This document shows positions 1 through 5,924 of a stretch of DNA of 7,726 nucleotides, piece after piece. Where the stretch lies: the NCBI GenBank assembly GCA_021324035.1, contig JAJPJU010000315.1, forward strand, positions 1-7,726. Direction: 5' to 3'. Made by a program: the position numbers and the translations under genes. Under the pieces are notes generated by a model that made no database searches, was not told where the DNA came from, and was given only the letters and a program-made list of their open reading frames with translations. Position 1 is the first letter of the stretch. Each line of letters begins with the position of its first letter. The DNA comes from Spartobacteria bacterium (GTDB lineage Bacteria; Verrucomicrobiota; Verrucomicrobiia; Chthoniobacterales; UBA10450).

Positions 1-149
1 AACGCGGTTAGCGCTACCATCGACGTTGCCCGCACGCCGATGAAGACCATTTGTCGAAAGATCGGCGAGATCTTAAAGAACTGGCCGGTAAAGGGGGCGA
101 CGAACACCCAATAAAGCAGGCTGAGATTTAGACGCAGGTAATTTTGCAT
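1..149 (-). CDS. mlaE: MlaE/YrbE-family ABC transporter permease, N-terminal fragment (cut by window edge)
   Basis: Only the first 49 codons lie in the window, read from an ATG at 149-147 toward position 1. The peptide has a hydrophobic helix near residues 10-20 (LLYWVFVAPF), then FRQMVFIGVRATSMVALTA at 31-49. The pattern FRQM-x(2)-IGV-x-(A/S)-x(2)-MVALT matches the start of the MlaE permease domain, where the family has a similar 'iGv-S--iv-lt' segment. Family members form the membrane part of an ABC importer that moves phospholipids between the outer and inner membranes. An in-frame TGA (161-159) three codons before the ATG fixes the start at or after this ATG. No clear Shine-Dalgarno is seen. 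A 72-bp gap separates it from the unknown gene upstream, so the two may share a transcript. The ATPase and MCE partners would be expected beyond the edge. The call rests on a short stretch and could be a related permease. Confidence 0.62.
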   Translation of the reverse strand, partial: MQNYLRLNLSLLYWVFVAPFTGQFFKISPIFRQMVFIGVRATSMVALTA

Positions 150-221
150 CCGGGGGCGTCAGGATGACAACCTGTGCGGATTGACGAAAGCCGAAAATCC
201 GGGGAATCAGCTATCCACGGG

Positions 222-743
222 TCAAATCAGTCCGCGCTTGCGAAAGTCGCCAAGATTGCCGCCGCTGGAACGCTCGATCATGTCGACCGTGAATTTGAGG
301 AGACAAACTTCCCACGCATCATCCACACCCTGAATTACCGCGCTGAGATGATCGTCGCGATGCTGAACGTAGGATTTTGTGCGCTCGATCACGGATTCGA
401 TCGGGTCCCGAAACATTTGTTCGGTCACGTCGGTCTTTCGGAATTGGAATCCGTAGCGAAGGACCGCGAAATTCTGAGCGCGTTCTCGCAATTGTTCGGC
501 GTAGCGCTCGGCTTTCTCGCCGAATCCTTCGAGCAATAAGCGGCTGAAATGGTCAGGGGTGAGAATCTGCGGACGGTCGGCATGAATTCTCCCGTCGCGA
601 ACCCGGACTTCATTCACCCGATCCATCAGTTCGGAGATCAGATAAAAACGAAAACTGGTTGTGCCGAAGGTGGCGATCTTCTGCTCGGGGGCGAGGATCA
701 CCTGGGTGTTTTCAATCGCGTATTGAAAATCGTCCTGCTTCAT
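222..743 (-). CDS. Conserved protein of unknown function, about 173 aa
   Basis: I do not recognise a named family. The protein is soluble and mixed in charge, with no signal peptide or membrane helix. It opens MKQDDFQYAIENTQVILAPE, followed by a KIATFGTTSFRFYLISELMD segment. The middle has NEVRVRDG and DRPQILTPD, then LLLEGFGEKAERYAEQL, a likely amphipathic helix. Near the C-terminus is LSAVIQGVDDAWEVCLLKF. The composition and the alternation of hydrophobic and charged residues look like a real globular protein, while the reverse-strand frame looks like an antisense shadow. The start is uncertain: ATG at 743-741 is chosen over an upstream TTG at 755-753, because ATG is commoner and the family-like sequence begins just after it. 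A TGA lies four codons above the TTG. Neither start has a clear ribosome binding site. It lies between rarD and mlaE on the same strand; a link to lipid transport would be a guess from position only. Confidence 0.7.
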   Translation of the reverse strand: MKQDDFQYAIENTQVILAPEQKIATFGTTSFRFYLISELMDRVNEVRVRDGRIHADRPQILTPDHFSRLLLEGFGEKAERYAEQLRERAQNFAVLRYGFQFRKTDVTEQMFRDPIESVIERTKSYVQHRDDHLSAVIQGVDDAWEVCLLKFTVDMIERSSGGNLGDFRKRGLI

Positions 744-787
744 TTCGTGGCACAAGGTAACGGCGGTTCATCGAATCGCCAAAGAAT

Positions 788-867
788 AACCACGAATGGA
801 CATGAATTACGGAACGGCTGCTATTCAGGTCGACGACCGTCGTGTCCGTTCGCATAAATTCGTGGTT
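788..867. repeat. Inverted pair of phased CACGAAT/ATTCGTG units, copy 1 (no gene inside)
   Basis: The perfect 10-bp arms AACCACGAAT (788-797) and ATTCGTGGTT (858-867) face each other across 60 bp. The left arm continues with CATGAAT at 801-807, exactly 10 bp after CACGAAT at 791-797. Going inward, the right arm keeps the 10-bp rhythm in degenerate form (GTTCGCA at 848, CGTCGTG at 838). The same units, much better preserved, occur at 3398-3424 and 3684-3713. The element fills the gap between the unknown gene (start 743) and rarD, ending 10 bp from the rarD stop codon. The short ACGAC/GTCGT pair near 833-843 could add a small hairpin. I read this as a decayed copy of a dispersed intergenic repeat; a terminator role for rarD is possible but there is no T-run. 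Confidence 0.7.
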
Positions 868-877
868 GGATTGCTAT

Positions 878-1831
878 TTAATCCAGCGCCGAGGCTTCGA
901 ACGCGCAGCTATCGATTTCGCGGACTCGACTCGAACGCCAGCGCGCGATCGCCTCGGCCGTGAAAACCGCGAGGGCGATCCAGATTAATACGAAAGTGAC
1001 GAGCTGCGCCCGGGTGAAAGGTTCGTGAAAGAGAAAAACGCCGAGAAGAAATGAGAGAATCGGCGACAGATATTGGACGAAGCCCAGCGTGATCAGCCGA
1101 AGGTGGCGCGCGGCATAGCCGAACCAGAATAGAGGCACCGCTGTGACGACGCCGGTGCTGACAAGCAGAATCGACGACCGCAAGCCGGCATGTCCGAAGG
1201 CGAGCGTGTTTGCTCGCTCCAAATAAATCAAAAAACCGATCGCGATCGGAAGCAGCAGAATCGTCTCGATGAACAAACCCGGGATTGCGGGTGTGCCTGA
1301 TTTCTTTCGAAGCAAACCGTAAAGACCAAACGAGAAGCAGATACAAATCGCGATCCACGGAAATCGGCCGTAACCGAATGTGAGGTTCAGCACCCCGGAT
1401 AATGCGAGCAGGACCGAAACCAGTTGCACCCGAGTGAGACGTTCGCGCAGAAAAAGCGCGCCAAACAAAACATTCATCAACGGCGTCATGAAGTAACCGA
1501 GGCTGGTTTCAATGACCCGATTAGTGTTCACAGCAAAAATGAACAGGAACCAATTGGTCGCAATCGCGACGCCGCCGGTGAGACAATAAAAGCGGGCCCG
1601 GGGCGAACGAATATTTGAGACGACTTCGTCCCAGCGACGTTGCCAGCTGAGAACGAGTGAGAGGAACACCGTGGTCCAGACAAAACGATGCGCCAGAATT
1701 TCAGTCGCCGGAACTGCGGCGATCAGTTTCCAATAACCGGGAATCAGGCCCCAAGTTCCGAAGCAAGCGAGACCCGCAATGAAGCCGAGCGTTTCGTGCG
1801 ACTTTGCTGAATCGTGACGCGGGTCCGGCAT
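878..1831 (-). CDS. rarD: RarD-type EamA-family membrane transporter
   Basis: A 317-aa integral membrane protein with about ten predicted helices, the usual size and layout of RarD (two EamA repeats of five helices). Family marks include GTWGLIPGYWKLI at 25-37, EILAHRFVW at 44-52, NWFLFIFAVNTNRVIETSLGY near 93-113 with the following PLMNVLFGALFLRERL, and in the second half QYLSPILSFLLGVFLFHEPF at 253-272. RarD proteins belong to the drug/metabolite transporter superfamily. The name comes from a chloramphenicol-sensitivity phenotype, but the natural substrate is not settled. The ATG at 1831-1829 gives a normal N-terminus just before helix one; a nearby ATG in another frame is rejected. The Shine-Dalgarno is weak. 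It follows the cysteine-less MsrB by 154 bp on the same strand. Its stop at 878-880 lies next to the inverted repeat at 788-867. The family call is firm; the substrate is unknown. Confidence 0.93.
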   Translation of the reverse strand: MPDPRHDSAKSHETLGFIAGLACFGTWGLIPGYWKLIAAVPATEILAHRFVWTTVFLSLVLSWQRRWDEVVSNIRSPRARFYCLTGGVAIATNWFLFIFAVNTNRVIETSLGYFMTPLMNVLFGALFLRERLTRVQLVSVLLALSGVLNLTFGYGRFPWIAICICFSFGLYGLLRKKSGTPAIPGLFIETILLLPIAIGFLIYLERANTLAFGHAGLRSSILLVSTGVVTAVPLFWFGYAARHLRLITLGFVQYLSPILSFLLGVFLFHEPFTRAQLVTFVLIWIALAVFTAEAIARWRSSRVREIDSCAFEASALD

Positions 1832-1985
1832 CGCGGCTCATGTCGCGCAAAAGAATTGCGCGTGCAAGGTGGATCGATTGCTCCGCGGGCGATGTATTTT
1901 GGCGACGGAAGGCCGCGATTATTTAACATCGAGGTCCGCTCAGGACTGGCGCGGCTGTTCGATCCGCCCGCGAAATGCCGGCTGC

Positions 1986-2588
1986 CTATTTCGTCGCGGG
2001 CGCCGGTGCCGGCGTCACGTACTGCCGGTAAGCGGCGTATCCGGCTTGATCCATGTCCTCGGCGGGAACGAAATACATCGCGATCGAATCGATCGCATAA
2101 CGCTTGCCCGTCGGCGTCGTGTTATCCTGAAATACATGGCCGAGGTGCGCGTTGCTCATTTTTGCGCGGACTTCGGTGCGATTGCTACTATCCATTTGCT
2201 CAATCAGCACGTCGGGGGAAATCGGCTTGGTAAAGCATGGCCGGCCGGTCCCGCTATCGAATTTGTCGGCTGACGAAAACAGCGGCTGGCGAGTGATAAT
2301 GTCAACGTAAATTCCGGGGCGAAAATTGTCCCACAGTTTGTTTTTGAATGCGGTTTCGGTGCCGCCTTCGCGGACGACGTGATACTGCTCCGGAGTAAGA
2401 CGTTTGCGCAATGTGGCGTCGTCCGGCACCGGCCGGTTCGGGTCGAACCCCGTCATTTGTTCCTTCACGCTGCGAGCAAAAACCACGAAGTAAAGAATCA
2501 CGGCAACGGCCACGACCCCCACTATAATTCCGATGGTGATGCTTACGCGCGAAGTGTCACTGCTCTGGATTCGACCGCCCTCGTTCAT
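1986..2588 (-). CDS. Membrane-anchored MsrB-fold protein lacking the catalytic cysteine
   Basis: A 200-aa MsrB paralogue. One N-terminal helix (about residues 17-38) anchors it, so the domain at 61-175 should face the periplasm. The MsrB frame is clear: LTPEQYHVVREGGTE, PGIYVDIITRQPLFSSADKFD, RTEVRAKMSNAHLGHVFQD (both histidines kept), KRYAIDSIAMYF. However, the catalytic Cys of the usual RYC-x-N motif is Ala165 (GCG, 2096-2094), the Asn two residues later is Asp167, and the substrate-binding Trp of the GWPSF motif is Arg116. The sole cysteine is Cys118, in GRPCF, where the family has serine. Zinc CxxC pairs are absent and the GM before RTEVR is missing. Normal MsrB activity is therefore unlikely. 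It may be a binding or scaffold pseudoenzyme, or use Cys118 in altered chemistry; both are inferences. The frame is intact and GAGG (2597-2594) sits 5 nt before the ATG, which argues for expression. It lies 111 bp downstream of the intact paralogue. Confidence 0.85.
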   Translation of the reverse strand: MNEGGRIQSSDTSRVSITIGIIVGVVAVAVILYFVVFARSVKEQMTGFDPNRPVPDDATLRKRLTPEQYHVVREGGTETAFKNKLWDNFRPGIYVDIITRQPLFSSADKFDSGTGRPCFTKPISPDVLIEQMDSSNRTEVRAKMSNAHLGHVFQDNTTPTGKRYAIDSIAMYFVPAEDMDQAGYAAYRQYVTPAPAPATK

Positions 2589-2699
2589 GCAGGCCTCGAA
2601 CGAAAGTGAACCAGAAAAGCGAAGCCCAAGTCACTCTTTTTTTTCGAACGGTGCGAGATCCTCCGCGTCTCGTCATCGTCCATGAAAATGCTGCTGCGC

Positions 2700-3326
2700 T
2701 TACTTTTTCTTTTCGAAAAGTGGAAGAAACCGCTCGTAGCCTTCTTCTTTTAATTTTTCTACAGGAATGAACCGGAGAGACGCGGAATTGATGCAATAGC
2801 GCAGGCCGCCTTTATCGGCGGGACCGTCGTCGAACACGTGGCCAAGATGCGAATCGCTTTTGCCGCCGCGAACTTCGGTCCGTTCCATCCCGAACGCGCG
2901 ATCAGATTTTTCGCTGACATGACCGTTTTCGATCGGTTTGGTGAAGCTTGGCCAACCCGAGCCGCTATCGAACTTGTCGAGCGAAGTGAAGAGCGGCTCT
3001 CCACTAACCACGTCGACATAAATTCCGGGCTTATGATTGTTCCAGTATTCGTTCCGGAACGGTGGCTCAGTCCCGCATTGCTGGGTCACGCGGTATTGTT
3101 CGGGGGTTAGCTTCTTTTTTAAGTCGTCGGCTGACGGTTTATTCGACGTTTGGTCGTTAGATGATTGCGTTGTCATAGAAGTCGATGCGGTCGGTGCTGC
3201 GTTCGTAGTCTGGCCACGCGCGCGGTTTAGAAACAGGATGACACCGATTAGCGCGACAAAAACAACCGCGCACACGATTAACATTCCTCGCGAGGAGCCA
3301 GGCGGACGCTGTGGGAACTGGATCAC
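2700..3326 (-). CDS. msrB: Membrane-anchored peptide-methionine (R)-S-oxide reductase, zinc-free type
   Basis: MsrB reduces the R form of methionine sulfoxide in proteins. This 208-aa form has a short cytoplasmic N-terminus, a membrane helix at about 15-34, a Ser/Thr/Asn-rich linker (38-64) and the MsrB domain at 66-190, so it should repair envelope proteins. Motifs: LTPEQYRVTQQCGTEPPF, PGIYVDVVSGEPLF, FDSGSGWPSF (Trp125), RTEVRGGKSDSHLGHVFDDGP and GLRYCINSASLRF with catalytic Cys178 (codon 2795-2793). The two zinc CxxC pairs are replaced (VVSG and GGKS). Serine stands at the common resolving-Cys position of S-x-GWPSF, so Cys84 in QQCGTE is the likely resolving cysteine. The start is uncertain: GTG at 3326-3324 gives the full length and has no evident ribosome site, whereas ATG at 3284-3282 begins at residue 15 with GAGGA directly against it, too close to be typical. 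It is first of the msrB pair; the repeat and relic gene lie upstream. Confidence 0.93.
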   Translation of the reverse strand: MIQFPQRPPGSSRGMLIVCAVVFVALIGVILFLNRARGQTTNAAPTASTSMTTQSSNDQTSNKPSADDLKKKLTPEQYRVTQQCGTEPPFRNEYWNNHKPGIYVDVVSGEPLFTSLDKFDSGSGWPSFTKPIENGHVSEKSDRAFGMERTEVRGGKSDSHLGHVFDDGPADKGGLRYCINSASLRFIPVEKLKEEGYERFLPLFEKKK

Positions 3327-3397
3327 TAGGCAAAGTACGACAGTTCAGGACTCTCAAAAGTTCAATCTCAGCCCGCACTCGACACAAAAAATCCGAC

Positions 3398-3424
3398 CAC
3401 GAATGGACACGAATAAACACGAAT
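3398..3424. repeat. Three CACGAAT units at exact 10-bp period (left arm of inverted pair)
   Basis: CACGAAT occurs at 3398-3404, 3408-3414 and 3418-3424, so the unit start advances exactly 10 bp each time, close to one DNA helical turn. The 3-bp spacers differ (GGA, AAA), so the 7-mers are conserved while the spacers are not. The same array in reverse complement stands at 3684-3713, forming an inverted pair around 260 bp that holds a broken GxxExxY gene. The last unit overlaps the stop codon of that relic (TAA, 3426-3424). A related degraded pair is at 788-867. Confidence 0.85.
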
Positions 3425-3581
3425 TATAAGACAAGGCGCTCCCATTCCAGCTCGCAGTGTTTGAAATTCAAAATCACGCCCACCCGCAGGCTTGTGATGC
3501 GCAAATAGTTCAACATTATCCCGCGATTGCACATCCGACGATTTGAAAGACTTCCTTTTTAAAAAGCAGTTTGCGTTCGTG
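3424..3581 (-). pseudogene. GxxExxY-family protein relic, internally deleted and frameshifted
   Basis: Two pieces of one family lie in different frames. The N-terminal piece reads SHERKLLFKKEVFQIVGCAIAG from 3584 down to a TAA at 3518-3516; 'FKEE-x-Y-x-IVGCAIEV' is the usual opening of GxxExxY proteins. The C-terminal piece, from 3516 to a TAA at 3426-3424, reads LNYLRITSLRVGVILNFKHC then ELEWERLVL; the family ends with a similar 'LLNYLKATGLRVGLLINFG...W-R-VL'. The two frames meet at TAATG (3518-3514). The whole centre is missing, including the GxxExxY motif and the acidic/IEIK core, roughly 70-80 residues by comparison with a typical length near 125. No sensible start codon precedes the first piece. 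The function of the family is not settled. The relic is enclosed by inverted 10-bp-period repeats, and its stop overlaps one of them. The family call comes from remembered motifs, so a protein search of both pieces would decide it. Confidence 0.6.
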
Positions 3582-3683
3582 GCTCTGCAGGGGGGCCGCT
3601 GCTCTTGAATCGATCGGAGAAGAGGGGCATTTAAGCAGGGCTGTGTAGAAAAACCAGAAGATATGCAGGCTCCTCCCGGCCGT

Positions 3684-3713
3684 ATTCGTGCTGATTCGTG
3701 TCTATTCGTGGTT
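3684..3713. repeat. Three ATTCGTG units at exact 10-bp period (right arm of inverted pair)
   Basis: ATTCGTG occurs at 3684-3690, 3694-3700 and 3704-3710, with spacers CTG and TCT, followed by GTT. It is the reverse complement of the array at 3398-3424. The end of the array, GGTTAA, overlaps the stop codon of the MFS gene (TAA on the minus strand, 3714-3712). Between 3591 and 3680, next to this arm, I see no coding sequence, hairpin or promoter that I can support. Confidence 0.85.
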
Positions 3714-5193
3714 AACTCTGCCGTCCCGCTTCCGGAACTTGAATAAAACGGCGGAACGCCAACAACCCAACCGGAGCCGCCGACGCAGCCAGGGCAAAGA
3801 TCAGCCACAGCGCGGCCGGACGGCATTCGCCGTGTTCGGGACAAAACGCGGCCAGCAGCCAGCCGCTGGTTCCAATCAGCAGTTTGCCGAAAAGGAATGG
3901 AATGTAGGCGAGCGCGCCGTAAGAAGCTTCCTGTCCCGGCGGCGCGATTGATGCCGCGTACTCGTAAACTCGCGGCGAATAAAATGCTTCACCGATTGAA
4001 AACACCGTTAAATAGAGCGCCGACATGATGTAGTAGGGATGAATCGCGCCAGTCAGTTGCAGGTAACCGTGGCCGAGCGCGCTTCCGAGCGCGCCATTCG
4101 CCGCAGGCACAAACCAATCTGATGGCAACGCCATGATGAAAACGCCAGTCGCGCAAATAATGCTCCCGATAACAACGATGCGATACGAAGCGACGCGCTG
4201 AGTCAGCGCGCCAACAATCGGCGCGAGAATAATGATGAGAATCGCATTAATCCCCGCGAGTTTGCCGACCGGCGCGTGCAATCCCATCTCCCGATCTCCG
4301 AATTTTGGAAAGACGTAATCCAATTGAAGAAAGATGGCTTTCAGGAATCCGATAAAGAGAAAGAAAACCAACAGCCGATAAAATGCGGATTGCGTCACCA
4401 GGCGATGGAACAGCGTGATCGTGTCGGTTGCGCCTTGCTTGATGGTGCGGCCAATATCAGTCCAAAAGCCCGCGGCAACAGCGTATTGAGTCTCAGGGCG
4501 AGATCGCCCTTCCTCGGACCGACGCAAAAAGTAAATCGTTGGGAAAAGCGCGATCTCCAGGGCGAGACTAATTGCGAAGAGTTGTTCGTGCGGCGTCGGT
4601 TGAAAGCCGGCGATATTTAAGTGGAGATCAAGCGAGCGAACGAAATCAAAAACGTAGCCGGCGATCAGATATCCGACGTTCATCAATGCATAGATGATCG
4701 AAAATGAGATCGAGCGTTGTGCGGTTGTGGAATAAACCCGAGTCGCCGCCAGCAAAACAGGCGTGCCGAGCGCTTCACCAATGGCCAGCGGAAGCAGCCC
4801 AGCAGCAAGAGCAAATGTCGGATTTTTCGTGAGCACCATCACGCTGCGCGCAAACGTGCAAATCACCACCCCGAGAAAGAAAGTGCGGCGCAGACCGATC
4901 GCGTCTGTTAGCGATCCGGCCAGCAACGTGAAAACCGTCATGAGCGGTGCCCAAATCCAGCCTACGAACGCGCCGGCTGCTTGATCGCTAAAACCGAGAT
5001 CCTTCGACAACCACAACACCATCGTTTTGTTCGTGATTGAGTAGGCGGTGTAAATCAGCAGCTTGATCGCGAACGTGAGCCATAGTTCGCGCTTTGCGCT
5101 TCCGAGTATGGTGAATTTCGCGACGAATCCGCGAAATGCGCCCGGAGCGACATGCTCTTCCGCCGGGGGTGTTTGCTTCAGGATTTCCGCCAC
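3712..5193 (-). CDS. Major facilitator superfamily transporter, possibly POT/PTR2-like
   Basis: A 493-aa polytopic membrane protein with about twelve helices. MFS motif A between helices 2 and 3 is clear at 93-103, GSLTDAIGLRR. The charged loop at about 225-256 is the usual central cytoplasmic loop between the two six-helix halves. Late in the protein, GEAFYSPRVYEYAASIAPPGQ (401-421) resembles the helix-10 region of proton-coupled oligopeptide transporters ('E---SP----Y---AP'), which makes a POT-like carrier the best guess; the ExxERFxYY motif near the N-terminus is not seen, so peptide transport is unproven. It probably uses the proton gradient in the inner membrane. The start is GTG at 5193-5191 without a clear Shine-Dalgarno; the frame stays open above it, so a few extra residues are possible. 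The stop overlaps an ATTCGTG repeat. It is divergent from the DUF4256 gene. Confidence 0.88.
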   Translation of the reverse strand: MAEILKQTPPAEEHVAPGAFRGFVAKFTILGSAKRELWLTFAIKLLIYTAYSITNKTMVLWLSKDLGFSDQAAGAFVGWIWAPLMTVFTLLAGSLTDAIGLRRTFFLGVVICTFARSVMVLTKNPTFALAAGLLPLAIGEALGTPVLLAATRVYSTTAQRSISFSIIYALMNVGYLIAGYVFDFVRSLDLHLNIAGFQPTPHEQLFAISLALEIALFPTIYFLRRSEEGRSRPETQYAVAAGFWTDIGRTIKQGATDTITLFHRLVTQSAFYRLLVFFLFIGFLKAIFLQLDYVFPKFGDREMGLHAPVGKLAGINAILIIILAPIVGALTQRVASYRIVVIGSIICATGVFIMALPSDWFVPAANGALGSALGHGYLQLTGAIHPYYIMSALYLTVFSIGEAFYSPRVYEYAASIAPPGQEASYGALAYIPFLFGKLLIGTSGWLLAAFCPEHGECRPAALWLIFALAASAAPVGLLAFRRFIQVPEAGRQS

Positions 5194-5279
5194 AACGAAA
5201 TCGATCTTAGCACAGAGCGGCCTTGCCCGCCGTTTTGGTGAACGTTAAAGTTTTCGATAAATCGCTGGCCGATGATGAA

Positions 5280-5852
5280 ATGAAAGACGCTAAAGGAAAA
5301 AAAGAGTTGTCATTGAAACAGCGTGACGAATTGCTTGGAACCTTGAAGACGCGGTTTGAGAAGAACATGAACCGTCACAAGGCTCTGGAATGGGCCAAGG
5401 TGAAAGCAAAGCTGGAAGCGAATCCACAAAAGCAGTGGTCGCTCAACGAAATGGAAAAGACCGGTGGGGAACCGGACGTGGTTGGTCAGGATAAAAAGAC
5501 CGGCGAATACATCTTTTTCGATTGTTCGCCGGAAACGCCGAAAGCGCGGGTCAGTGTTTGTTACGATCGCGAAGGTTGGGAATCGAGGAAGGAACATCGG
5601 CCGAAAACCACCGCGATGGACATGGCGACGGCGATGGGCATCGATCTGCTGACTGAAGAACAATATCTGGACCTGCAGAAACTTGGAGATTTCGATACCA
5701 AGACGTCGAGCTGGGTGAGAACGCCGTCTAAAATTAGAGACCTGGGCGGTGCCCTCTATTGCGATAAACGCTATGGCCGCGTCTTTATCGGTCACAACGG
5801 CGCGCAATCCTATTATGCCGCTCGCGGATTCCGCGGCTGGCTGGCGGTCTAA
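5280..5852 (+). CDS. DUF4256 family protein
   Basis: A soluble, charged protein of 190 aa from the ATG chosen here, with no signal peptide or membrane helix. It matches the remembered DUF4256 pattern along its whole length: LKTRFEKNMNRHKALEWAKV, WSLNEMEKTGGEPDVVGQD, KKTGEYIFFDCSPETPKAR, SVCYDREGWESRKEH, MGIDLLTEEQYLDLQ, FDTKTSSWV, and the close LGGALYCDKRYGRVF and QSYYAARGFRGWLAV. The family's function is unknown. The start is uncertain: the frame opens at TTG 5223 and has GTG at 5238, but those leave as little as 29 bp to the divergent MFS gene and add residues without family likeness. ATG 5280 starts just before the conserved region and leaves 86 bp for divergent promoters. No Shine-Dalgarno is obvious for any of them. 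Downstream, a tandem repeat and then a small membrane protein follow on the same strand. Confidence 0.9.
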   Translation: MKDAKGKKELSLKQRDELLGTLKTRFEKNMNRHKALEWAKVKAKLEANPQKQWSLNEMEKTGGEPDVVGQDKKTGEYIFFDCSPETPKARVSVCYDREGWESRKEHRPKTTAMDMATAMGIDLLTEEQYLDLQKLGDFDTKTSSWVRTPSKIRDLGGALYCDKRYGRVFIGHNGAQSYYAARGFRGWLAV

Positions 5853-5858
5853 AGCAAA

Positions 5859-5890
5859 GTTGATGGTTGATAGTTGATTGCTGGTTGACT
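5859..5890. repeat. Short tandem repeat of GTTGATG-like 7-mers
   Basis: GTTGATG (5859), GTTGATA (5866) and GTTGATT (5873) follow at an exact 7-bp period; after GCTG a fourth unit, GTTGACT (5884), appears. It begins 6 bp after the DUF4256 stop and ends before the ribosome binding site of the next gene. It is probably a simple intergenic repeat; no hairpin is formed. Confidence 0.75.
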
Positions 5891-5912
5891 ATTCAAGGCG
5901 CGGATTCATCAG

Positions 5913-5917
5913 AGGAG
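5913..5917 (+). promoter_or_regulatory. Shine-Dalgarno AGGAG of the small membrane protein
   Basis: AGGAG lies 7 nt before the ATG at 5925. It is the best ribosome binding site in the window, where most other genes lack a clear one. It fixes the start of the 107-aa gene. Confidence 0.8.
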
Positions 5918-5924
5918 CTAAATC

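Noticed and set aside
174..857. Plus-strand open frames opposite the unknown gene
   Set aside because: They overlap the better-composed minus-strand protein, show no family likeness, and look like antisense shadows.
788..867. CRISPR-like array or classical intrinsic terminator
   Set aside because: The units are too short and lie in inverted, not direct, array form with no spacers; no T-run follows the arms.
2589..2699. Possible relic or terminator between the two MsrB genes
   Set aside because: There is an A/T run at 2636-2645 but no stem before it, and no coding likeness.
2759..3110. Open frames on both strands within msrB
   Set aside because: They are frame shadows of a gene with full catalytic motifs.
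3368..3844. A 158-aa minus-strand open frame across the repeats and the relic
   Set aside because: It runs through both repeat arrays and the end of the MFS gene in the wrong frame; its residues (for example NRHESARIRP) are translated repeat, not a protein.
5230..5270. Sigma70-like promoter (TTGGTG ... GATAAA) for DUF4256
   Set aside because: The match to -35 and -10 is weak, and it may lie inside the coding region if an earlier start is used.
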